64,000 bases of DNA from Hyphococcus sp. (GCA_021776335.1 JAJFGB010000007.1:620001-684000); one strand, 5' to 3'. Shown: positions 25,641 through 35,286, counted from the first letter of the stretch. Notes: generated from the letters alone by a model not told the origin. Translations and numbers: made by a program.

Positions 25641-27119
25641 ATGACCGACATCTCAAATCTCACGCTCGCCAAACTGCGCGACGCCCTCAAAGCAAAAAAA
25701 GTTTCCGCGAGCGAAGCGACCGACGCTTATCTCGGACGCCTTGAAGCGGCGAAAGAACTGAACGCTGTCATAACGCTCACGGCGGATAAGGCCCGCGGGA
25801 TGGCGAAAGCCTCGGACGCGCGCCTTGCCAAAGGCGAGGGCGGCGCTCTTGAAGGCATACCGCTCGGTATCAAGGATTTATTCTGCACTGAAGGCGTTTT
25901 GACGACAGCGGGCTCGCATATTCTTGACGGGTTCACGCCGCGTTATGAATCGACGGTGTCGAGTAATCTCTGGCGCGATGGCGCGGTGATGCTTGGCAAA
26001 CTCAATATGGATGAGTTCGCCATGGGCTCCTCCAACGAAACAAGTTTTTATGGACCGGTCGTCAATCCGTGGCGGCGCGCGGGCGATCCAACGCCTTTAA
26101 CGCCGGGCGGTTCGTCGGGCGGATCAGCAGCATCGGTGGCGGCGCATTTGTGCGCAGCGGCAACAGCCACGGATACGGGCGGGTCTATTCGTCAGCCTGC
26201 GTCTTTAACGGCGACGGTCGGCGTTAAACCCACCTATGGACGCTGCTCACGCTGGGGCGTCGTCGCGTTTGCCTCCTCGCTCGATCAGGCTGGCCCGATT
26301 GCGCGGGACACGCGTGACGCGGCGATTATGCTGAAAAGCATGGCCGGCCATGATCCGAAAGATTCGACGTCCATTGACTGTCCGGTGCCTGACTATGAGG
26401 CGGCGATCGGCCAGTCCGTAAAGGGTCTCAAGATCGGTGTGCCAAAGGAATATCGTCTTGATGGTATGCCAGCGGAAATTGAAACGCTGTGGCAGCAAGG
26501 CATCGACTGGATGAAGGATGCGGGCTGCGAGATTATCGATATCTCTCTGCCGCTTACCAAATATGCGCTGCCGGTCTATTATATTGTCGCGCCCGCTGAA
26601 GCGTCTTCGAACCTGGCGCGCTATGACGGCGTTAAATTTGGTCACCGCGCAAAAACCTTCGACGACATTACGTCGATGTATGAAAACTCGCGTGCTGAGG
26701 GCTTTGGTGATGAAGTAAAGCGCCGGGTTTTGATCGGCACTTATGTTCTGTCTGCCGGCTATTATGACGCCTATTATTTGCGCGCGCAGAAAGTCCGTAA
26801 AAAGATTTTTGATGAATTTACGGAAGCCTACAAGAAAGTTGATCTGATCCTGACCCCATCGGCGCCGTCGGCGGCATTTGGGCTTGGTGAGAAAGCCGAC
26901 GATCCTGTGCAGATGTATCTGAATGACGTCTTCACCGTCACCGCTAATCTTGCGGGCATTCCCGGCGCCTCTGTGCCTGCAGGGCTCGATGCGCAAGGCC
27001 TGCCCTTGGGGCTGCAATTGCTGGCGCGCCCGTTCGACGAAGAAACCATGTTCAAGGGCATGTACGCGATGGAACAGGCAGCGGGCTTTTCGGCGCGACC
27101 GGATGAGTGGTGGGCGTGA
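25641..27119 (+). CDS. gatA: Asp/Glu-tRNA amidotransferase subunit A
   Basis: 492 residues; amidase-signature subunit that releases ammonia from glutamine. Catalytic Ser-cisSer-Lys elements are present: Lys in [14 protein letters not shown], the cis-Ser in [17 protein letters not shown] and the nucleophile Ser in [14 protein letters not shown]-terminal [20 protein letters not shown] is the family pattern. ATG 25641 is taken as start ([16 protein letters not shown]); an in-frame TTG at 25626 overlaps the upstream stop and would add only five residues. Its stop overlaps the GTG of the next gene (GTGA). Confidence 0.97.
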   Translation: MTDISNLTLAKLRDALKAKKVSASEATDAYLGRLEAAKELNAVITLTADKARGMAKASDARLAKGEGGALEGIPLGIKDLFCTEGVLTTAGSHILDGFTPRYESTVSSNLWRDGAVMLGKLNMDEFAMGSSNETSFYGPVVNPWRRAGDPTPLTPGGSSGGSAASVAAHLCAAATATDTGGSIRQPASLTATVGVKPTYGRCSRWGVVAFASSLDQAGPIARDTRDAAIMLKSMAGHDPKDSTSIDCPVPDYEAAIGQSVKGLKIGVPKEYRLDGMPAEIETLWQQGIDWMKDAGCEIIDISLPLTKYALPVYYIVAPAEASSNLARYDGVKFGHRAKTFDDITSMYENSRAEGFGDEVKRRVLIGTYVLSAGYYDAYYLRAQKVRKKIFDEFTEAYKKVDLILTPSAPSAAFGLGEKADDPVQMYLNDVFTVTANLAGIPGASVPAGLDAQGLPLGLQLLARPFDEETMFKGMYAMEQAAGFSARPDEWWA

Positions 27120-27862
27120 CCCGCACTTATCGTGAAATTACGTATATGGCGCCGACGTCGTCGCCGATCGAAACCGACGCTTATATCGCGCCCGCCGAAG
27201 GTGATTGGCGCGTTGTGGTGATTCCGGGCACGCCCTGCAATAAGCTGCAATTTGTACGGTTTTTACGCACGGCGCCGGCAGGCGTCGAAATTGTCGTCGT
27301 CACCCGGCCCGGCTTCGGCAAGGGCCATCGCGAGGCCTATACCGATTGGGACGATCAACTCGCGGCGATTAAGCCATTCCTGCCGGGCGGTGAATGGGGC
27401 GACAAAAAAATTGTGACCCTTGGCGTTTCTTATGGCGGTGAGCTGGCGCTAAAAGCGGCGCTCGATTTTCCCGAGGCGGTGCGGGGCGTTGTGACCGTGG
27501 CGGCGCTTATTGATGAGCCTCATGATTATGCGCTGACGCTTGAAAAACTCGGCGGGACGGCAGGGGTTGAGGATTTAGTGCCTGATCACTGGCACAAGGT
27601 GCGTGCGGAAGTCGCTGGTCGACGCGATCAGATTGGCCCGTTGCTGGATCAGCTGAGATCGCTTGATGCGCCCGTCGAAGTCCTGCATGGCGATTTTGAC
27701 GCCATCGTACCGAAATCAAATGCGGATAAGCTGATGCAGTTTCTCGGGCCGAAAACCGGCGCCGCTTTTGATCTGGTTCCCGGCGGTACGCACTTTATGG
27801 AATTGCAATATCCGCGACGACTGCATGCGGCCGTCCAGCGGGTGATCGAGCGGTCGCTTTAG
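27116..27862 (+). CDS. Alpha/beta-hydrolase, tandem copy 1
   Basis: 248 residues. Nucleophile elbow GVSYGG (Ser near 105), acid in [13 protein letters not shown] and His in [10 protein letters not shown] give a full catalytic triad; the oxyanion-type strand is [11 protein letters not shown]. The start is a GTG at 27116 inside the gatA stop (GTGA overlap), deduced because the downstream paralogue begins MTRNYHEITY and this one reads [10 protein letters not shown]. It is carried in the gat transcript. Substrate unknown; likely an esterase/lipase-type hydrolase acting in the cytoplasm, as no signal peptide is present. Confidence 0.82.
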   Translation: MTRTYREITYMAPTSSPIETDAYIAPAEGDWRVVVIPGTPCNKLQFVRFLRTAPAGVEIVVVTRPGFGKGHREAYTDWDDQLAAIKPFLPGGEWGDKKIVTLGVSYGGELALKAALDFPEAVRGVVTVAALIDEPHDYALTLEKLGGTAGVEDLVPDHWHKVRAEVAGRRDQIGPLLDQLRSLDAPVEVLHGDFDAIVPKSNADKLMQFLGPKTGAAFDLVPGGTHFMELQYPRRLHAAVQRVIERSL

Positions 27863-27976
27863 AGCGCCGCATTTTTCCGTGAAAAGGGAAGTGAACAGGA
27901 ATTGAGGACCGCGCGTTCTTTGTGTGGTCGCCAGGCAGTCACAATAAATGCTCCGCTGAACACATAGAGCCGAGAA

Positions 27977-28726
27977 ATGACCCGCAACTATCATGAAATA
28001 ACTTACACGGCGCCGATGGCTTCACCGGTTGAAACCGACGCTTATATTGCGCCGGACGAGGGCGACTGGCGCGTTGTGGTGATTCCAGGCACGCCCTGCA
28101 GGAAACGTCTTTTTACGCGGTTTTTGCGCACGGCGCCGCGCGGCGTCGAAATTGTCGTTATCGCGCGACCCGGTTTCGGCAAAGGCCATCGAGAGGTCTA
28201 TACCGATTGGGATGATCAGCTCGCGGCGATCAAACCATTTCTGCCAGGCGGCGCATGGGGCGACAAAAAAGTTGTAACGCTCGGCGTTTCCTATGGCGGT
28301 GAGCTGGCGCTGAAAGCGGCGCTCGACTTTCCCGAGGCGGTGCGGGGCGTTGTCACCGTGGCGGCGCTGATCGACGAGCCTCATGATTATGCGCTGACAC
28401 TGGAAAAAATTGGCGGGGTTGCCGGGGTCGAGGACTTTGTGCCTGATCGCTGGCACAAAGTGCGGGCGGAAATCGCCGGGCGGCGCAGTCAAATCGGTCC
28501 GTTGCTTGAGCGGCTGTCAGCGCTTGATGCGCCGGTGGAGATCCTCCATGGCGACTTTGACGCTGTGGTGCCGAAATCCAACGCTGATAAACTGTTGCAG
28601 CATCTCGGACCGAAGACCCAGGCTGGATTTGATCTGGTGCCGGGCGGCACCCATTATCTGGAGCTGCAATATCCGAGACGGCTCCACGCCGCTGTTCAGC
28701 GGGTGATCGAGCGATCTGCGCCCTAA
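27977..28726 (+). CDS. Alpha/beta-hydrolase, tandem copy 2
   Basis: 249 residues and close paralogue of the gene at 27116 (well over 80 percent identical by eye, along the whole length). Triad: Ser105 in [11 protein letters not shown], Asp in HGDFDAVVPKS, His in GGTHYLELQ. Differences cluster in the 40-60 region and around residue 165. A 114-bp spacer separates the copies, so this is a recent tandem duplication. The next gene, gatB, starts 63 bp downstream. Function unknown, as for copy 1. Confidence 0.85.
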   Translation: MTRNYHEITYTAPMASPVETDAYIAPDEGDWRVVVIPGTPCRKRLFTRFLRTAPRGVEIVVIARPGFGKGHREVYTDWDDQLAAIKPFLPGGAWGDKKVVTLGVSYGGELALKAALDFPEAVRGVVTVAALIDEPHDYALTLEKIGGVAGVEDFVPDRWHKVRAEIAGRRSQIGPLLERLSALDAPVEILHGDFDAVVPKSNADKLLQHLGPKTQAGFDLVPGGTHYLELQYPRRLHAAVQRVIERSAP

Positions 28727-28789
28727 ACTGGTTGCGCGTTCGCCCGCCTGCGGGGTAAACCGCATGAAATATCTGGAAGAGTAAAAAAA

Positions 28790-30259
28790 ATGACCGAACC
28801 GCGAAAACTGCTGCAGGGATCAACCGGCGACTGGGAAGTCGTTGTCGGGCTTGAGGTCCATGCGCAGGTATCATCAACCTCGAAGCTGTTTTCCGGCGCC
28901 AGCGCTGAATATGGCGCAGGGCCGAACGAAAATGTTTCGCTGGTTGATGCGGCGATGCCCGGCATGCTGCCGGTGATCAATAAGTATTGCGTCGAGCAGG
29001 CAATCCGGACAGGCCTTGGTCTCAATGCCAAGATCAATCTGTGGTCGCGCTTTGACCGCAAGAATTATTTCTATCCCGACCTGCCGCAGGGCTATCAGAT
29101 TTCTCAGTTTAAAGATCCGATTGTCGGCGAAGGCGAAATCGAGGTTGAACTCGATGGCGGCGAGACGATCAATGTAGGGATCGAACGGCTGCATCTGGAA
29201 CAGGACGCCGGCAAGTCGATCCATGACCTGGCGCCGAACGCATCCTATGTGGATCTTAATCGCTCCGGCGTTGCTTTAATGGAAATCGTGTCAAAGCCGG
29301 AATTGCGTTCCGCCGAAGAAGGCGCTGCGTATTTTTCAAAGATTCGCACCATCGTGCGTTATCTCGGTACGTGTGACGGCAATATGGAAGAAGGCTCCAT
29401 GCGCGCCGATGTCAATGTCTCGGTGCGCCGTCCGGGCGAACCACTTGGCACGCGCACGGAAACCAAAAATGTCAATTCGATCCGTTTTACAAAACAAGTG
29501 ATCGACTTTGAGGCGCGCCGGCAAATCGAAGTGCTTGAGGCTGGCGGCACGATCGATCAGGAAACATTGTTGTTCGATCCAAAAACCGGCGAGACGCGGA
29601 CCATGCGCTCAAAGGAAGACGCCCATGATTACCGCTATTTTCCAGACCCCGATCTGTTGCCGCTGGAGTTTGATCAGGCCTGGGTTGATGAAATAAGGGC
29701 GAGCTTGCCGGAACTGCCTGATGCAAAGAAGCACCGTTTCATGGATGAGTATGGGCTGTCGCCTTATGATGCGCTCGTTCTGGCGGCGGATCAGCAAAAG
29801 GCCGCATTTTTTGAGAACGTTGCGAAAACCCGTGACGGCAAGCTGGCGGCGAACTGGGTCACCGGCGATTTGTTTGGCGCGCTTAATAAGGATGGGCTGG
29901 ATATTGCCGACAGCCCGATCAGCGCGAAAAAGCTTGGCCAGTTAATTGATCTCATCACGGACAAAACAATTTCCGGCAAGATCGCGAAGGATGTTTTCGC
30001 CCTGATGTTTGACGGCGAAGAAACCGGAGACCCGGCGGAAATTGTCGAAAAGCGTGGGCTTAAACAGGTTACCGATACTGGCGCGATTGAGAAAGTCGTC
30101 GATGATATTATCGCCGCCAACCCGAAACAGGTCGAGCAGGTCAAGGAAAAGCCAAAAACCATGGGCTGGTTTGTCGGTCAGGTGATGAAAGAAATGCAAG
30201 GCAAGGCAAACCCGCAAGCGGTGAATGAGATTTTGAAAAAGAAACTGGGCATTGAATAA
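28790..30259 (+). CDS. gatB: Asp/Glu-tRNA amidotransferase subunit B
   Basis: 489 residues; the kinase-like subunit that phosphorylates the misacylated aminoacyl group and binds tRNA. Signature [20 protein letters not shown] near residue 15, [17 protein letters not shown], the [19 protein letters not shown] segment and [11 protein letters not shown]. The C-terminal 150 residues form the helical and YqeY-like tail ([20 protein letters not shown]). Start ATG 28790 has GGAAGAG 9 nt upstream. It completes gatCAB, now spread over 5.4 kb by inserted genes. Confidence 0.98.
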   Translation: MTEPRKLLQGSTGDWEVVVGLEVHAQVSSTSKLFSGASAEYGAGPNENVSLVDAAMPGMLPVINKYCVEQAIRTGLGLNAKINLWSRFDRKNYFYPDLPQGYQISQFKDPIVGEGEIEVELDGGETINVGIERLHLEQDAGKSIHDLAPNASYVDLNRSGVALMEIVSKPELRSAEEGAAYFSKIRTIVRYLGTCDGNMEEGSMRADVNVSVRRPGEPLGTRTETKNVNSIRFTKQVIDFEARRQIEVLEAGGTIDQETLLFDPKTGETRTMRSKEDAHDYRYFPDPDLLPLEFDQAWVDEIRASLPELPDAKKHRFMDEYGLSPYDALVLAADQQKAAFFENVAKTRDGKLAANWVTGDLFGALNKDGLDIADSPISAKKLGQLIDLITDKTISGKIAKDVFALMFDGEETGDPAEIVEKRGLKQVTDTGAIEKVVDDIIAANPKQVEQVKEKPKTMGWFVGQVMKEMQGKANPQAVNEILKKKLGIE

Positions 30260-30263
30260 TTAG

Positions 30264-30767
30264 ATGTCAGACGCACCGAAAAATATCATCAGAGCAAAAG
30301 ATCAGGCCGATTCGGCATTTTCTTTTCGCCACCCGCTCGGCGAGGGCGGATCCGAGATTACGATGACCATGCTGGCGCGCGCTGCAGGCCTTAAGCGCGC
30401 TGGCGTGAATATGGGCCGGGTGCCGCCCGGCAAGGAAGCTTTTGTCTATCATCGCCATCACAATGAAGAAGAATGGGTCTATATTCTTGAAGGCAGCGCT
30501 GTTTCCGACATTGAGGACGTAAAAGAAGACGTCGGTCCGGGCGATTTCATCGCCTATCCAGCGGGCGTTGCACATAACCTTAAAAACAATGGTGAAACGG
30601 ATCTTGTTTATCTGATGGGCGGTGAAACAAGCACCGTTGAAGTCGCGGATTTTCCGCGCCACGGAAAACGCCTGCTTCGCGCCGGGGACCGCATTGAGTT
30701 TGTGGATGAAAAGGCGACTGAACCGTTTGTTCCTGACATTCGGCCGGTGGGCAGCGAAAAAACTTAG
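30264..30767 (+). CDS. Cupin-domain protein
   Basis: 167 residues forming a single cupin barrel: motif 1 FVYHRHHNEEEWVYILEGSA (two His and Glu as metal ligands) and motif 2 GPGDFIAYPAGVAHNLKN with the distal His. No signal peptide, so cytoplasmic. It starts 4 bp after gatB with a weak ribosome site. Such proteins bind small metabolites or act as dioxygenases or isomerases; nothing narrows the choice here. The gene may be co-transcribed with gatB. Confidence 0.8.
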   Translation: MSDAPKNIIRAKDQADSAFSFRHPLGEGGSEITMTMLARAAGLKRAGVNMGRVPPGKEAFVYHRHHNEEEWVYILEGSAVSDIEDVKEDVGPGDFIAYPAGVAHNLKNNGETDLVYLMGGETSTVEVADFPRHGKRLLRAGDRIEFVDEKATEPFVPDIRPVGSEKT

Positions 30768-30851
30768 ACGCAGTCCGCTTCAGAGGGTAAAAGCCCGTCA
30801 ACTGCAGTCAATCAACTGTGTCCAAAACCGCATTAAAGGTGGGAGAACAAA

Positions 30852-31895
30852 ATGACAAAAAAGCACGACAGCATCCTGAGCACGATTGGTAATACGCCGG
30901 TCATACGGATCAATAAGCTGGGGCCTAAAGGCGTCAATCTTTATGTGAAGTCGGAAGCTTTTAATCCGCTTGGCTCGGTAAAGGACAGACTGGCGCTGGG
31001 CGTTATCGAGGCGGCTGAAAAATCCGGCGATTTAAAGCCCGGACAAACCGTGATTGAAGCAACCAGCGGCAATACCGGCATTGGTCTGGCAATGGTCTGC
31101 GCAGCGAAGGGCTATCCGCTGGTCGTCACTATGGCGGAGAGTTTTTCCGTAGAAAGACGAAAACTGATGCGCTTTCTCGGCGCCAAGGTGATTTTGACCC
31201 CGGCGCCAATGAAGGGCACCGGTATGGTTGAAAAAACAAAAGAACTTGCAGAGAAACATGGATGGTTCCTCACGCGCCAGTTTGAGAATGAGGCCAACCC
31301 CAACATGCATGAACGTACGACGGGGCCTGAAATTATGGCCGCCTTCAAGGGGGAAAAACTCGACTACTGGGTTACCGGGTTTGGCACCGGCGGTACGCTG
31401 ACAGGCGTCGCGCGCGTCCTTAAGAAAGAAAGCCCGGATACGAAGATCGTTGTCTGCGAACCGCCTGATGCGGCGATGCTCTCAAGCGGCGCGGCGCAGG
31501 AACGCAATCCGGATGGCAGTCCCTCGGCGTCGCACTCGGCATGGACGCCGCATCCGATTCAGGGCTGGAGCCCGGACTTCATCCCGAAGATCACATCAGA
31601 GGCTGTTGACGCAGGCGTCATTCATAAAATTATCAAAACGCCGCCGTCTGAAGGCATGAAATGGTCACGCGAACTGGCCCAGAAAGAAGGCATCTTTGTC
31701 GGCATTTCCGCCGGAGCGACGTTTGCTGCGGCGATTGAAATCGCCAATAACGCCGCCGAGGGCACAACCATTCTGGCGATGCTGCCCGATACCGGAGAGC
31801 GGTACCTTTCAACGCCACTCTTTGGCGACATCGAAGCGGAAATGAGCACCGAAGAGGTCGAAATCTCGCAATCGACGGCGGGCTATCAACTCTAG
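30852..31895 (+). CDS. cysK: Cysteine synthase A (PLP-dependent)
   Basis: 347 residues of the cysteine synthase/fold-type II PLP family: O-acetylserine plus sulfide to cysteine. The PLP lysine is in FNPLGSVKDRLALG (near 45). Substrate loop EATSGNTGIGLAM, phosphate-binding GFGTGGTLTGVARVL and C-terminal LPDTGERYLSTPLF are all conserved. It is slightly longer than the usual 310-330 residues because of a small insertion around PDAAMLSSGAAQERNPDGSP. GGGAG precedes ATG 30852. Cystathionine beta-synthase-like activity is an alternative, less likely. Confidence 0.93.
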   Translation: MTKKHDSILSTIGNTPVIRINKLGPKGVNLYVKSEAFNPLGSVKDRLALGVIEAAEKSGDLKPGQTVIEATSGNTGIGLAMVCAAKGYPLVVTMAESFSVERRKLMRFLGAKVILTPAPMKGTGMVEKTKELAEKHGWFLTRQFENEANPNMHERTTGPEIMAAFKGEKLDYWVTGFGTGGTLTGVARVLKKESPDTKIVVCEPPDAAMLSSGAAQERNPDGSPSASHSAWTPHPIQGWSPDFIPKITSEAVDAGVIHKIIKTPPSEGMKWSRELAQKEGIFVGISAGATFAAAIEIANNAAEGTTILAMLPDTGERYLSTPLFGDIEAEMSTEEVEISQSTAGYQL

Positions 31896-31897
31896 AA

Positions 31898-31920
31898 GCG
31901 GTTTCACGGTTCGAAAACGC
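31898..31920. repeat. Truncated family A palindrome
   Basis: Half copy, 3 bp after the cysK stop codon: GCGGTTTC, then ACGGTTCGAAAACGC. This is the AAAA-arm type seen at 42813 and 60787, lacking the middle. Confidence 0.5.
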
Positions 31921-32081
31921 TACCAGGAAAATGCCTGAAACAAAGTTGACGAAGCGGGCATGCTCGCAAAAAGTTGATCGATGCGTCGAGGCTGCCGCCC
32001 ACTGCAATATGGCGATGCCGGCAGACAATGCTTCGGGTTTGCCTTAATGTGGCATTCGGGCGGGCGGAATGGAGGAGATCG

Positions 32082-32492
32082 ATGAACAGATCATTACTGT
32101 TGATTACGGCGCTGCTGCTGAGTGCATGCGCGTCGGACGGCACGGCGGAAAACAGGCGTGCGGAACGCGCCGCAGAACGCCTGGCGGAATTTGACCGCAC
32201 CGGGGAAATGACCACCTGCCTCAGTGTCAGGCGGATCGATTCTATCACGGCGCTCGACGAGTATAATTTTCTCGTTCGTGTTGGCGTGAATCAATATTAT
32301 CTGAACGAAGTTTCTCGCTGCAGCGGCGCGGATGACAGCTTCAATCGTATACAATATGAGCTCTCCAATTCATTGCTCTGCCGCAACCAAATCATCAGAA
32401 TCGTCGATAACAGTGCAAACATTACTGTTGGGTCGTGCGGTCTGGGCAGCTTTGAACGTCTGACGAAAAAAGTGGAAGAAGCTGACGAATAA
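32082..32492 (+). CDS. DUF6491-like lipoprotein
   Basis: 136 residues with a lipoprotein signal (NRSLLLITALLLSACASDGT). The mature domain has the pattern TTCLSVRRIDSI, an internal strand with FLVRVGVNQYYLNEVSRC, LLCRNQIIRIVD and the closing SCGLGSFERL: four conserved cysteines spaced as in the DUF6491 family (family name from memory). ATG 32082 has GGAGGAG 6 nt upstream. A paralogue follows at 32594, 101 bp downstream. Function unknown. Confidence 0.72.
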   Translation: MNRSLLLITALLLSACASDGTAENRRAERAAERLAEFDRTGEMTTCLSVRRIDSITALDEYNFLVRVGVNQYYLNEVSRCSGADDSFNRIQYELSNSLLCRNQIIRIVDNSANITVGSCGLGSFERLTKKVEEADE

Positions 32493-32593
32493 CGGCGTCT
32501 TGGCGGTCATTCACGCTTGCGTGAGGGCGGTTTATGCTAGGCAAACTGTGTTATTTTGCCCTTCCGGGGACGAATTAACGAGGAATATTGCTC

Positions 32594-33013
32594 ATGCGTT
32601 CTATACAGAAATTTGCCGGACCAATGTTTGTGGCCGCTGGACTTGCGACGGCGCTGATGGTCAGCGCCGCCAATGCTGAAGGCGACCACGCCGCCAAGGT
32701 GCTTGCGGGCTACGAAAAGACCGGCGACAGCACTGATTGTATTCGGCTCTCCATGGTCAGGGATTCCGATCCGCTTGATGATTTCGCGATCCTGTTCGAA
32801 GTCCGAGGCGGCGCGATGTATCTCAACGAGTTGGACGGACGGTGCGCCGGCCTGGAGCGTGAACGTCGCTTCAGCTTTACAACCCCGCAAGCGCAGATCT
32901 GTAAAGGCGATATCATCAGCGTCACCGACACTTTTGGGACCTTCAAAGGCACATGCGGTCTAGGTGAATTCCAGGCGCTGACGCCGATACCGATTGAAAC
33001 AGCGTCCAACTAG
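32594..33013 (+). CDS. DUF6491-like secreted protein, paralogue
   Basis: 139 residues with a signal peptide (FVAAGLATALMVSAANAEG) rather than a lipobox. It shares with the previous gene STDCIRLSMVRDSDPLDDFA (compare TTCLSVRRIDSI), the MYLNELDGRCAGL block, QICKGDIISV and the closing TCGLGEFQAL. The two look like an old tandem duplication with one copy lipidated and the other released. ATG 32594 is used; a TTG 6 bp upstream is possible. A strong terminator follows at 33049. Confidence 0.72.
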   Translation: MRSIQKFAGPMFVAAGLATALMVSAANAEGDHAAKVLAGYEKTGDSTDCIRLSMVRDSDPLDDFAILFEVRGGAMYLNELDGRCAGLERERRFSFTTPQAQICKGDIISVTDTFGTFKGTCGLGEFQALTPIPIETASN

Positions 33014-33048
33014 TTTCGACGCCGCAAATTTTTGGCGCCAACATTAGA

Positions 33049-33083
33049 GCCCTGGCCGGTTTGTTCTGGCCAGGGCCTTTTTA
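33049..33083 (+). terminator. Rho-independent terminator
   Basis: Perfect 9-bp stem GCCCTGGCC / GGCCAGGGC around GGTTTGTTCTG-type loop, followed by CTTTTT. It lies 36 bp past the DUF6491 paralogue and just before the GST gene. Confidence 0.9.
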
Positions 33084-33096
33084 ATTGGGGAATTTA

Positions 33097-33783
33097 ATGA
33101 TCGATCTTTTTTACTGGCCGACGCCAAATGGCTGGAAAGCCTCCATCATGCTCGAAGAGCTTGGCGCGCCCTATGAGCTTCATCTCGTTAATATTCTTCA
33201 GGGCGATCAGTTCAAAAAAGACTTTTTGAAGATTGCACCGAACAACCGGATGCCGGCTATCGTTGATTCAGACGGGCCCGATGGAAAGCCGGTCTCGGTT
33301 TTTGAATCGGGCGCCATTCTTCAATATCTCGGGCGAAAGTTTGAACGGTTTTATCCTCAGGATGAACGAACGCGCATTGCGGTGGAGGAATGGTTGTTCT
33401 GGCAAATGGGCGGCCTCGGGCCCATGGCGGGACAGGCGCATCATTTTGTGCGCTACGCACCGGAACAAATCCCCTATGCCATGGATCGCTATGTCAATGA
33501 GTGCAAGCGGCTATACGGCGTGCTTGAAAAGCGCCTTAAGGATCGTGATTTTCTCGCCGGTGAATATTCGATTGCTGACATAGCGTCATTCGGTTGGGCG
33601 GTTTCACATGAATGGCACAGGGTTGATTTCGATGAATTTCCCAATGTCAGGGCCTGGTTTGAGAAAATATCCTCACGCGAAGCCGTGCAGCGCGGCCTTG
33701 CCGTAGGCGCAGAAAAAATTGCTGAAACGAGAGCGCTGGCTGATGATGAAGAGGCCAAGAAGAATTTATTTGGCAAGAAATAA
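33097..33783 (+). CDS. Glutathione S-transferase (YfcG/YghU-like)
   Basis: 228 residues in two domains. N-terminal thioredoxin fold: MIDLFYWPTPNGWKASIMLE, with Asn/Gly near the catalytic site instead of Tyr/Ser, and NNRMPAIVD as the cis-Pro segment. C-terminal helical domain with FLAGEYSIADIASFGWA. The WPTPNGWK pattern is that of YfcG/Nu-class disulfide-bond reductases. ATG 33097 is used because GGGG lies just upstream. It stands alone behind a terminator. Probable role in thiol/peroxide metabolism. Confidence 0.88.
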   Translation: MIDLFYWPTPNGWKASIMLEELGAPYELHLVNILQGDQFKKDFLKIAPNNRMPAIVDSDGPDGKPVSVFESGAILQYLGRKFERFYPQDERTRIAVEEWLFWQMGGLGPMAGQAHHFVRYAPEQIPYAMDRYVNECKRLYGVLEKRLKDRDFLAGEYSIADIASFGWAVSHEWHRVDFDEFPNVRAWFEKISSREAVQRGLAVGAEKIAETRALADDEEAKKNLFGKK

Positions 33784-33945
33784 CAGTACACAGAGCAAGC
33801 AAAAAGACGCTGGTTAACAAAACATGTTCAAACAGTAAATGAATGTATAACGCTGCATTAACGCGATCTTAGCTTAGCGCCCATCATCCTCTTCATGGTT
33901 AATCCGATCGCAGTTGTGCGGTGGGGACCAAGTAAGGGGTCGAAA

Positions 33946-34230
33946 ATGACAATGACGATGAGCGTTAAATCGCTTGATGTCGCAGAACCAATCCTGAGCA
34001 GCGAAGAAATGTATCGGTTGGGATTAGCGGCGTCGACAGGCGGGGAAATGGGCGAGCTGGATTTGGTCACCGCCCATAAATGGTTCAATCTTGCAGCAAT
34101 GCTGGGCAGCCTTGAAGCGCGCGCATATCGCGCTGAACTTGCCAATGAAATGGCGCCTGAAGAAATTGCAGAAGCGCAACGTCGTGCGCGCGAATATATC
34201 GCAACACATCGCGCAACGCTTCACGCCTAA
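33946..34230 (+). CDS. Short Sel1-like repeat protein
   Basis: 94 residues. A single Sel1/TPR-like unit is clear: EMYRLGLAASTGGEMGELDL, then VTAHKWFNLAAMLGSLEARA, and the tail EEIAEAQRRAREYIATHRAT. Short proteins of this kind are common in alphaproteobacteria, function unknown. ATG 33946 is preferred because AAGGGG lies 9 nt upstream; an in-frame ATG at 33895 is possible. It ends 4 bp before the convergent gene at 34235. Confidence 0.75.
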   Translation: MTMTMSVKSLDVAEPILSSEEMYRLGLAASTGGEMGELDLVTAHKWFNLAAMLGSLEARAYRAELANEMAPEEIAEAQRRAREYIATHRATLHA

Positions 34231-34234
34231 ATTT

Positions 34235-34708
34235 TCAGATTTCACGTTTTAGAGCGGCGTTAAGGGCCTTGGGGTCTATCGCACCGCTGGCGCTCAGGAC
34301 GCTCACCGCGTTTCGCCGGAACGGCAATTTTTGAACCTCGGCGAGATTATCATATGATGGACGTGTGACGCCGCGCAGCGCCTGACGCTGACCATCCGAC
34401 ATATCCCTCCAGGCAAGACGACGTTCGGCGCGAAATCGCGCCCGGTCTGCCGGCGCCAGTGACCGGTATATAGCCGGCGTCACGGCTTCGATTTCTCGTG
34501 ACTGCGACAGCCGCAGGGACTTTTCAAAAAAATCCGACGCCATCTGATCAATGATCGCTTTTTCATAGTCAGCGAGCACATGCCAGCTGATATCGGTCCA
34601 ACTGATGGCTGCCGGAAGCGCGCGGGCGACCGGCTCGCCTGCATTGACGCGCAATGAGCCAAACAGCACAAAAGAGAAAATAACCCCGAAGAGAAGCGGT
34701 CTACGCAA
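34235..34708 (-). CDS. Secreted hypothetical protein, 157 aa
   Basis: Not recognised. N-terminal signal segment PLLFGVIFSFVLFGSLRVNA, then a helical, Arg-rich mature part with LAPADRARFRAERRLAWRDM, SDGQRQALRG and PSYDNLAEVQ. It resembles in composition the small helical periplasmic proteins of the CpxP/DUF3106 type, but no motif proves it. The start is a TTG at 34708 with GGGG 8 nt upstream; no in-frame ATG precedes the signal. Convergent with the Sel1-like gene. Confidence 0.6.
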   Translation of the reverse strand: MRRPLLFGVIFSFVLFGSLRVNAGEPVARALPAAISWTDISWHVLADYEKAIIDQMASDFFEKSLRLSQSREIEAVTPAIYRSLAPADRARFRAERRLAWRDMSDGQRQALRGVTRPSYDNLAEVQKLPFRRNAVSVLSASGAIDPKALNAALKREI

Positions 34709-35041
34709 CGAATTACCCCAGACGACAGCGAGCGGACCCTAGCAAAGAGGCGTTTCCCGGCGTTGAAGAGAGCCGGTGCAATTTGCGTCTATCGGATTAA
34801 CCAAGAAATCAGCCAGGCCGGTTGCCTGAACCTGAAACGGGCTGGCGCCTGGCGGATAGTGATGCCGGCGCTCTATGCCCGGGGGGGGCGGTCAGAAAAC
34901 GTGCCGATACGGCCTCTTTTTGTGAATGAGCAGGATATTCATGGGGGGCGGCCTTGCAAAGAACTGGCGCTTGGCTTAGACGACCGGTCTTCCAGCGACA
35001 GCCCCCGGGCAGGCGCTCACTAATGATGACAGAGGTTACCC
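34709..35041. other. 333-bp gap upstream of rpmF
   Basis: No gene, repeat family member or clear promoter is recognised. A run of eight G at about 34880-34887 is notable as a possible slippage tract, but it is not in a gene. The rpmF promoter must lie at its right end. Confidence 0.5.
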
Positions 35042-35224
35042 ATGGCCGTTCCAAAGAGTAAGATCACCCCGTCACGACGCGGTATGCGCCGCAGCCACGA
35101 CAAGCTGGCGAGCGCGACTTATATCGAAGACAAGGATTCTGGCGAATTGCGTCGGCCGCATCACATCGACCTCAAAACCGGCAAATATCGGGGTCGCCAG
35201 GTGCTGGAGCCAAGCGAGGATTAA
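35042..35224 (+). CDS. rpmF: 50S ribosomal protein L32
   Basis: 60 residues, the alphaproteobacterial L32 pattern: [20 protein letters not shown], then [16 protein letters not shown]. Zinc cysteines are absent, as is usual in this class (C-minus form). ATG 35042 follows AGAGG. A strong terminator follows at 35254, so it is transcribed alone. Confidence 0.97.
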   Translation: MAVPKSKITPSRRGMRRSHDKLASATYIEDKDSGELRRPHHIDLKTGKYRGRQVLEPSED

Positions 35225-35253
35225 ATCGCTGTCCAACGACCTGCTTAACAATC

Positions 35254-35286
35254 GCCGCCCTTTTTGAGGCGGCGTTTGCTTTTTTG
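35254..35286 (+). terminator. Rho-independent terminator of rpmF
   Basis: Stem GCCGCC / GGCGGC with the loop CTTTTTGA-type, followed by GTTTGCTTTTTT, 30 bp past the rpmF stop codon. Confidence 0.85.

Noticed and set aside
26247-27017. 256-codon minus-strand open frame
   Set aside because: Antisense to gatA; typical product of GC-rich third positions.
34763-35023. 86-codon plus-strand open frame before rpmF
   Set aside because: No ribosome site or family resemblance; it runs through a G8 tract and occupies what should be the rpmF promoter region.
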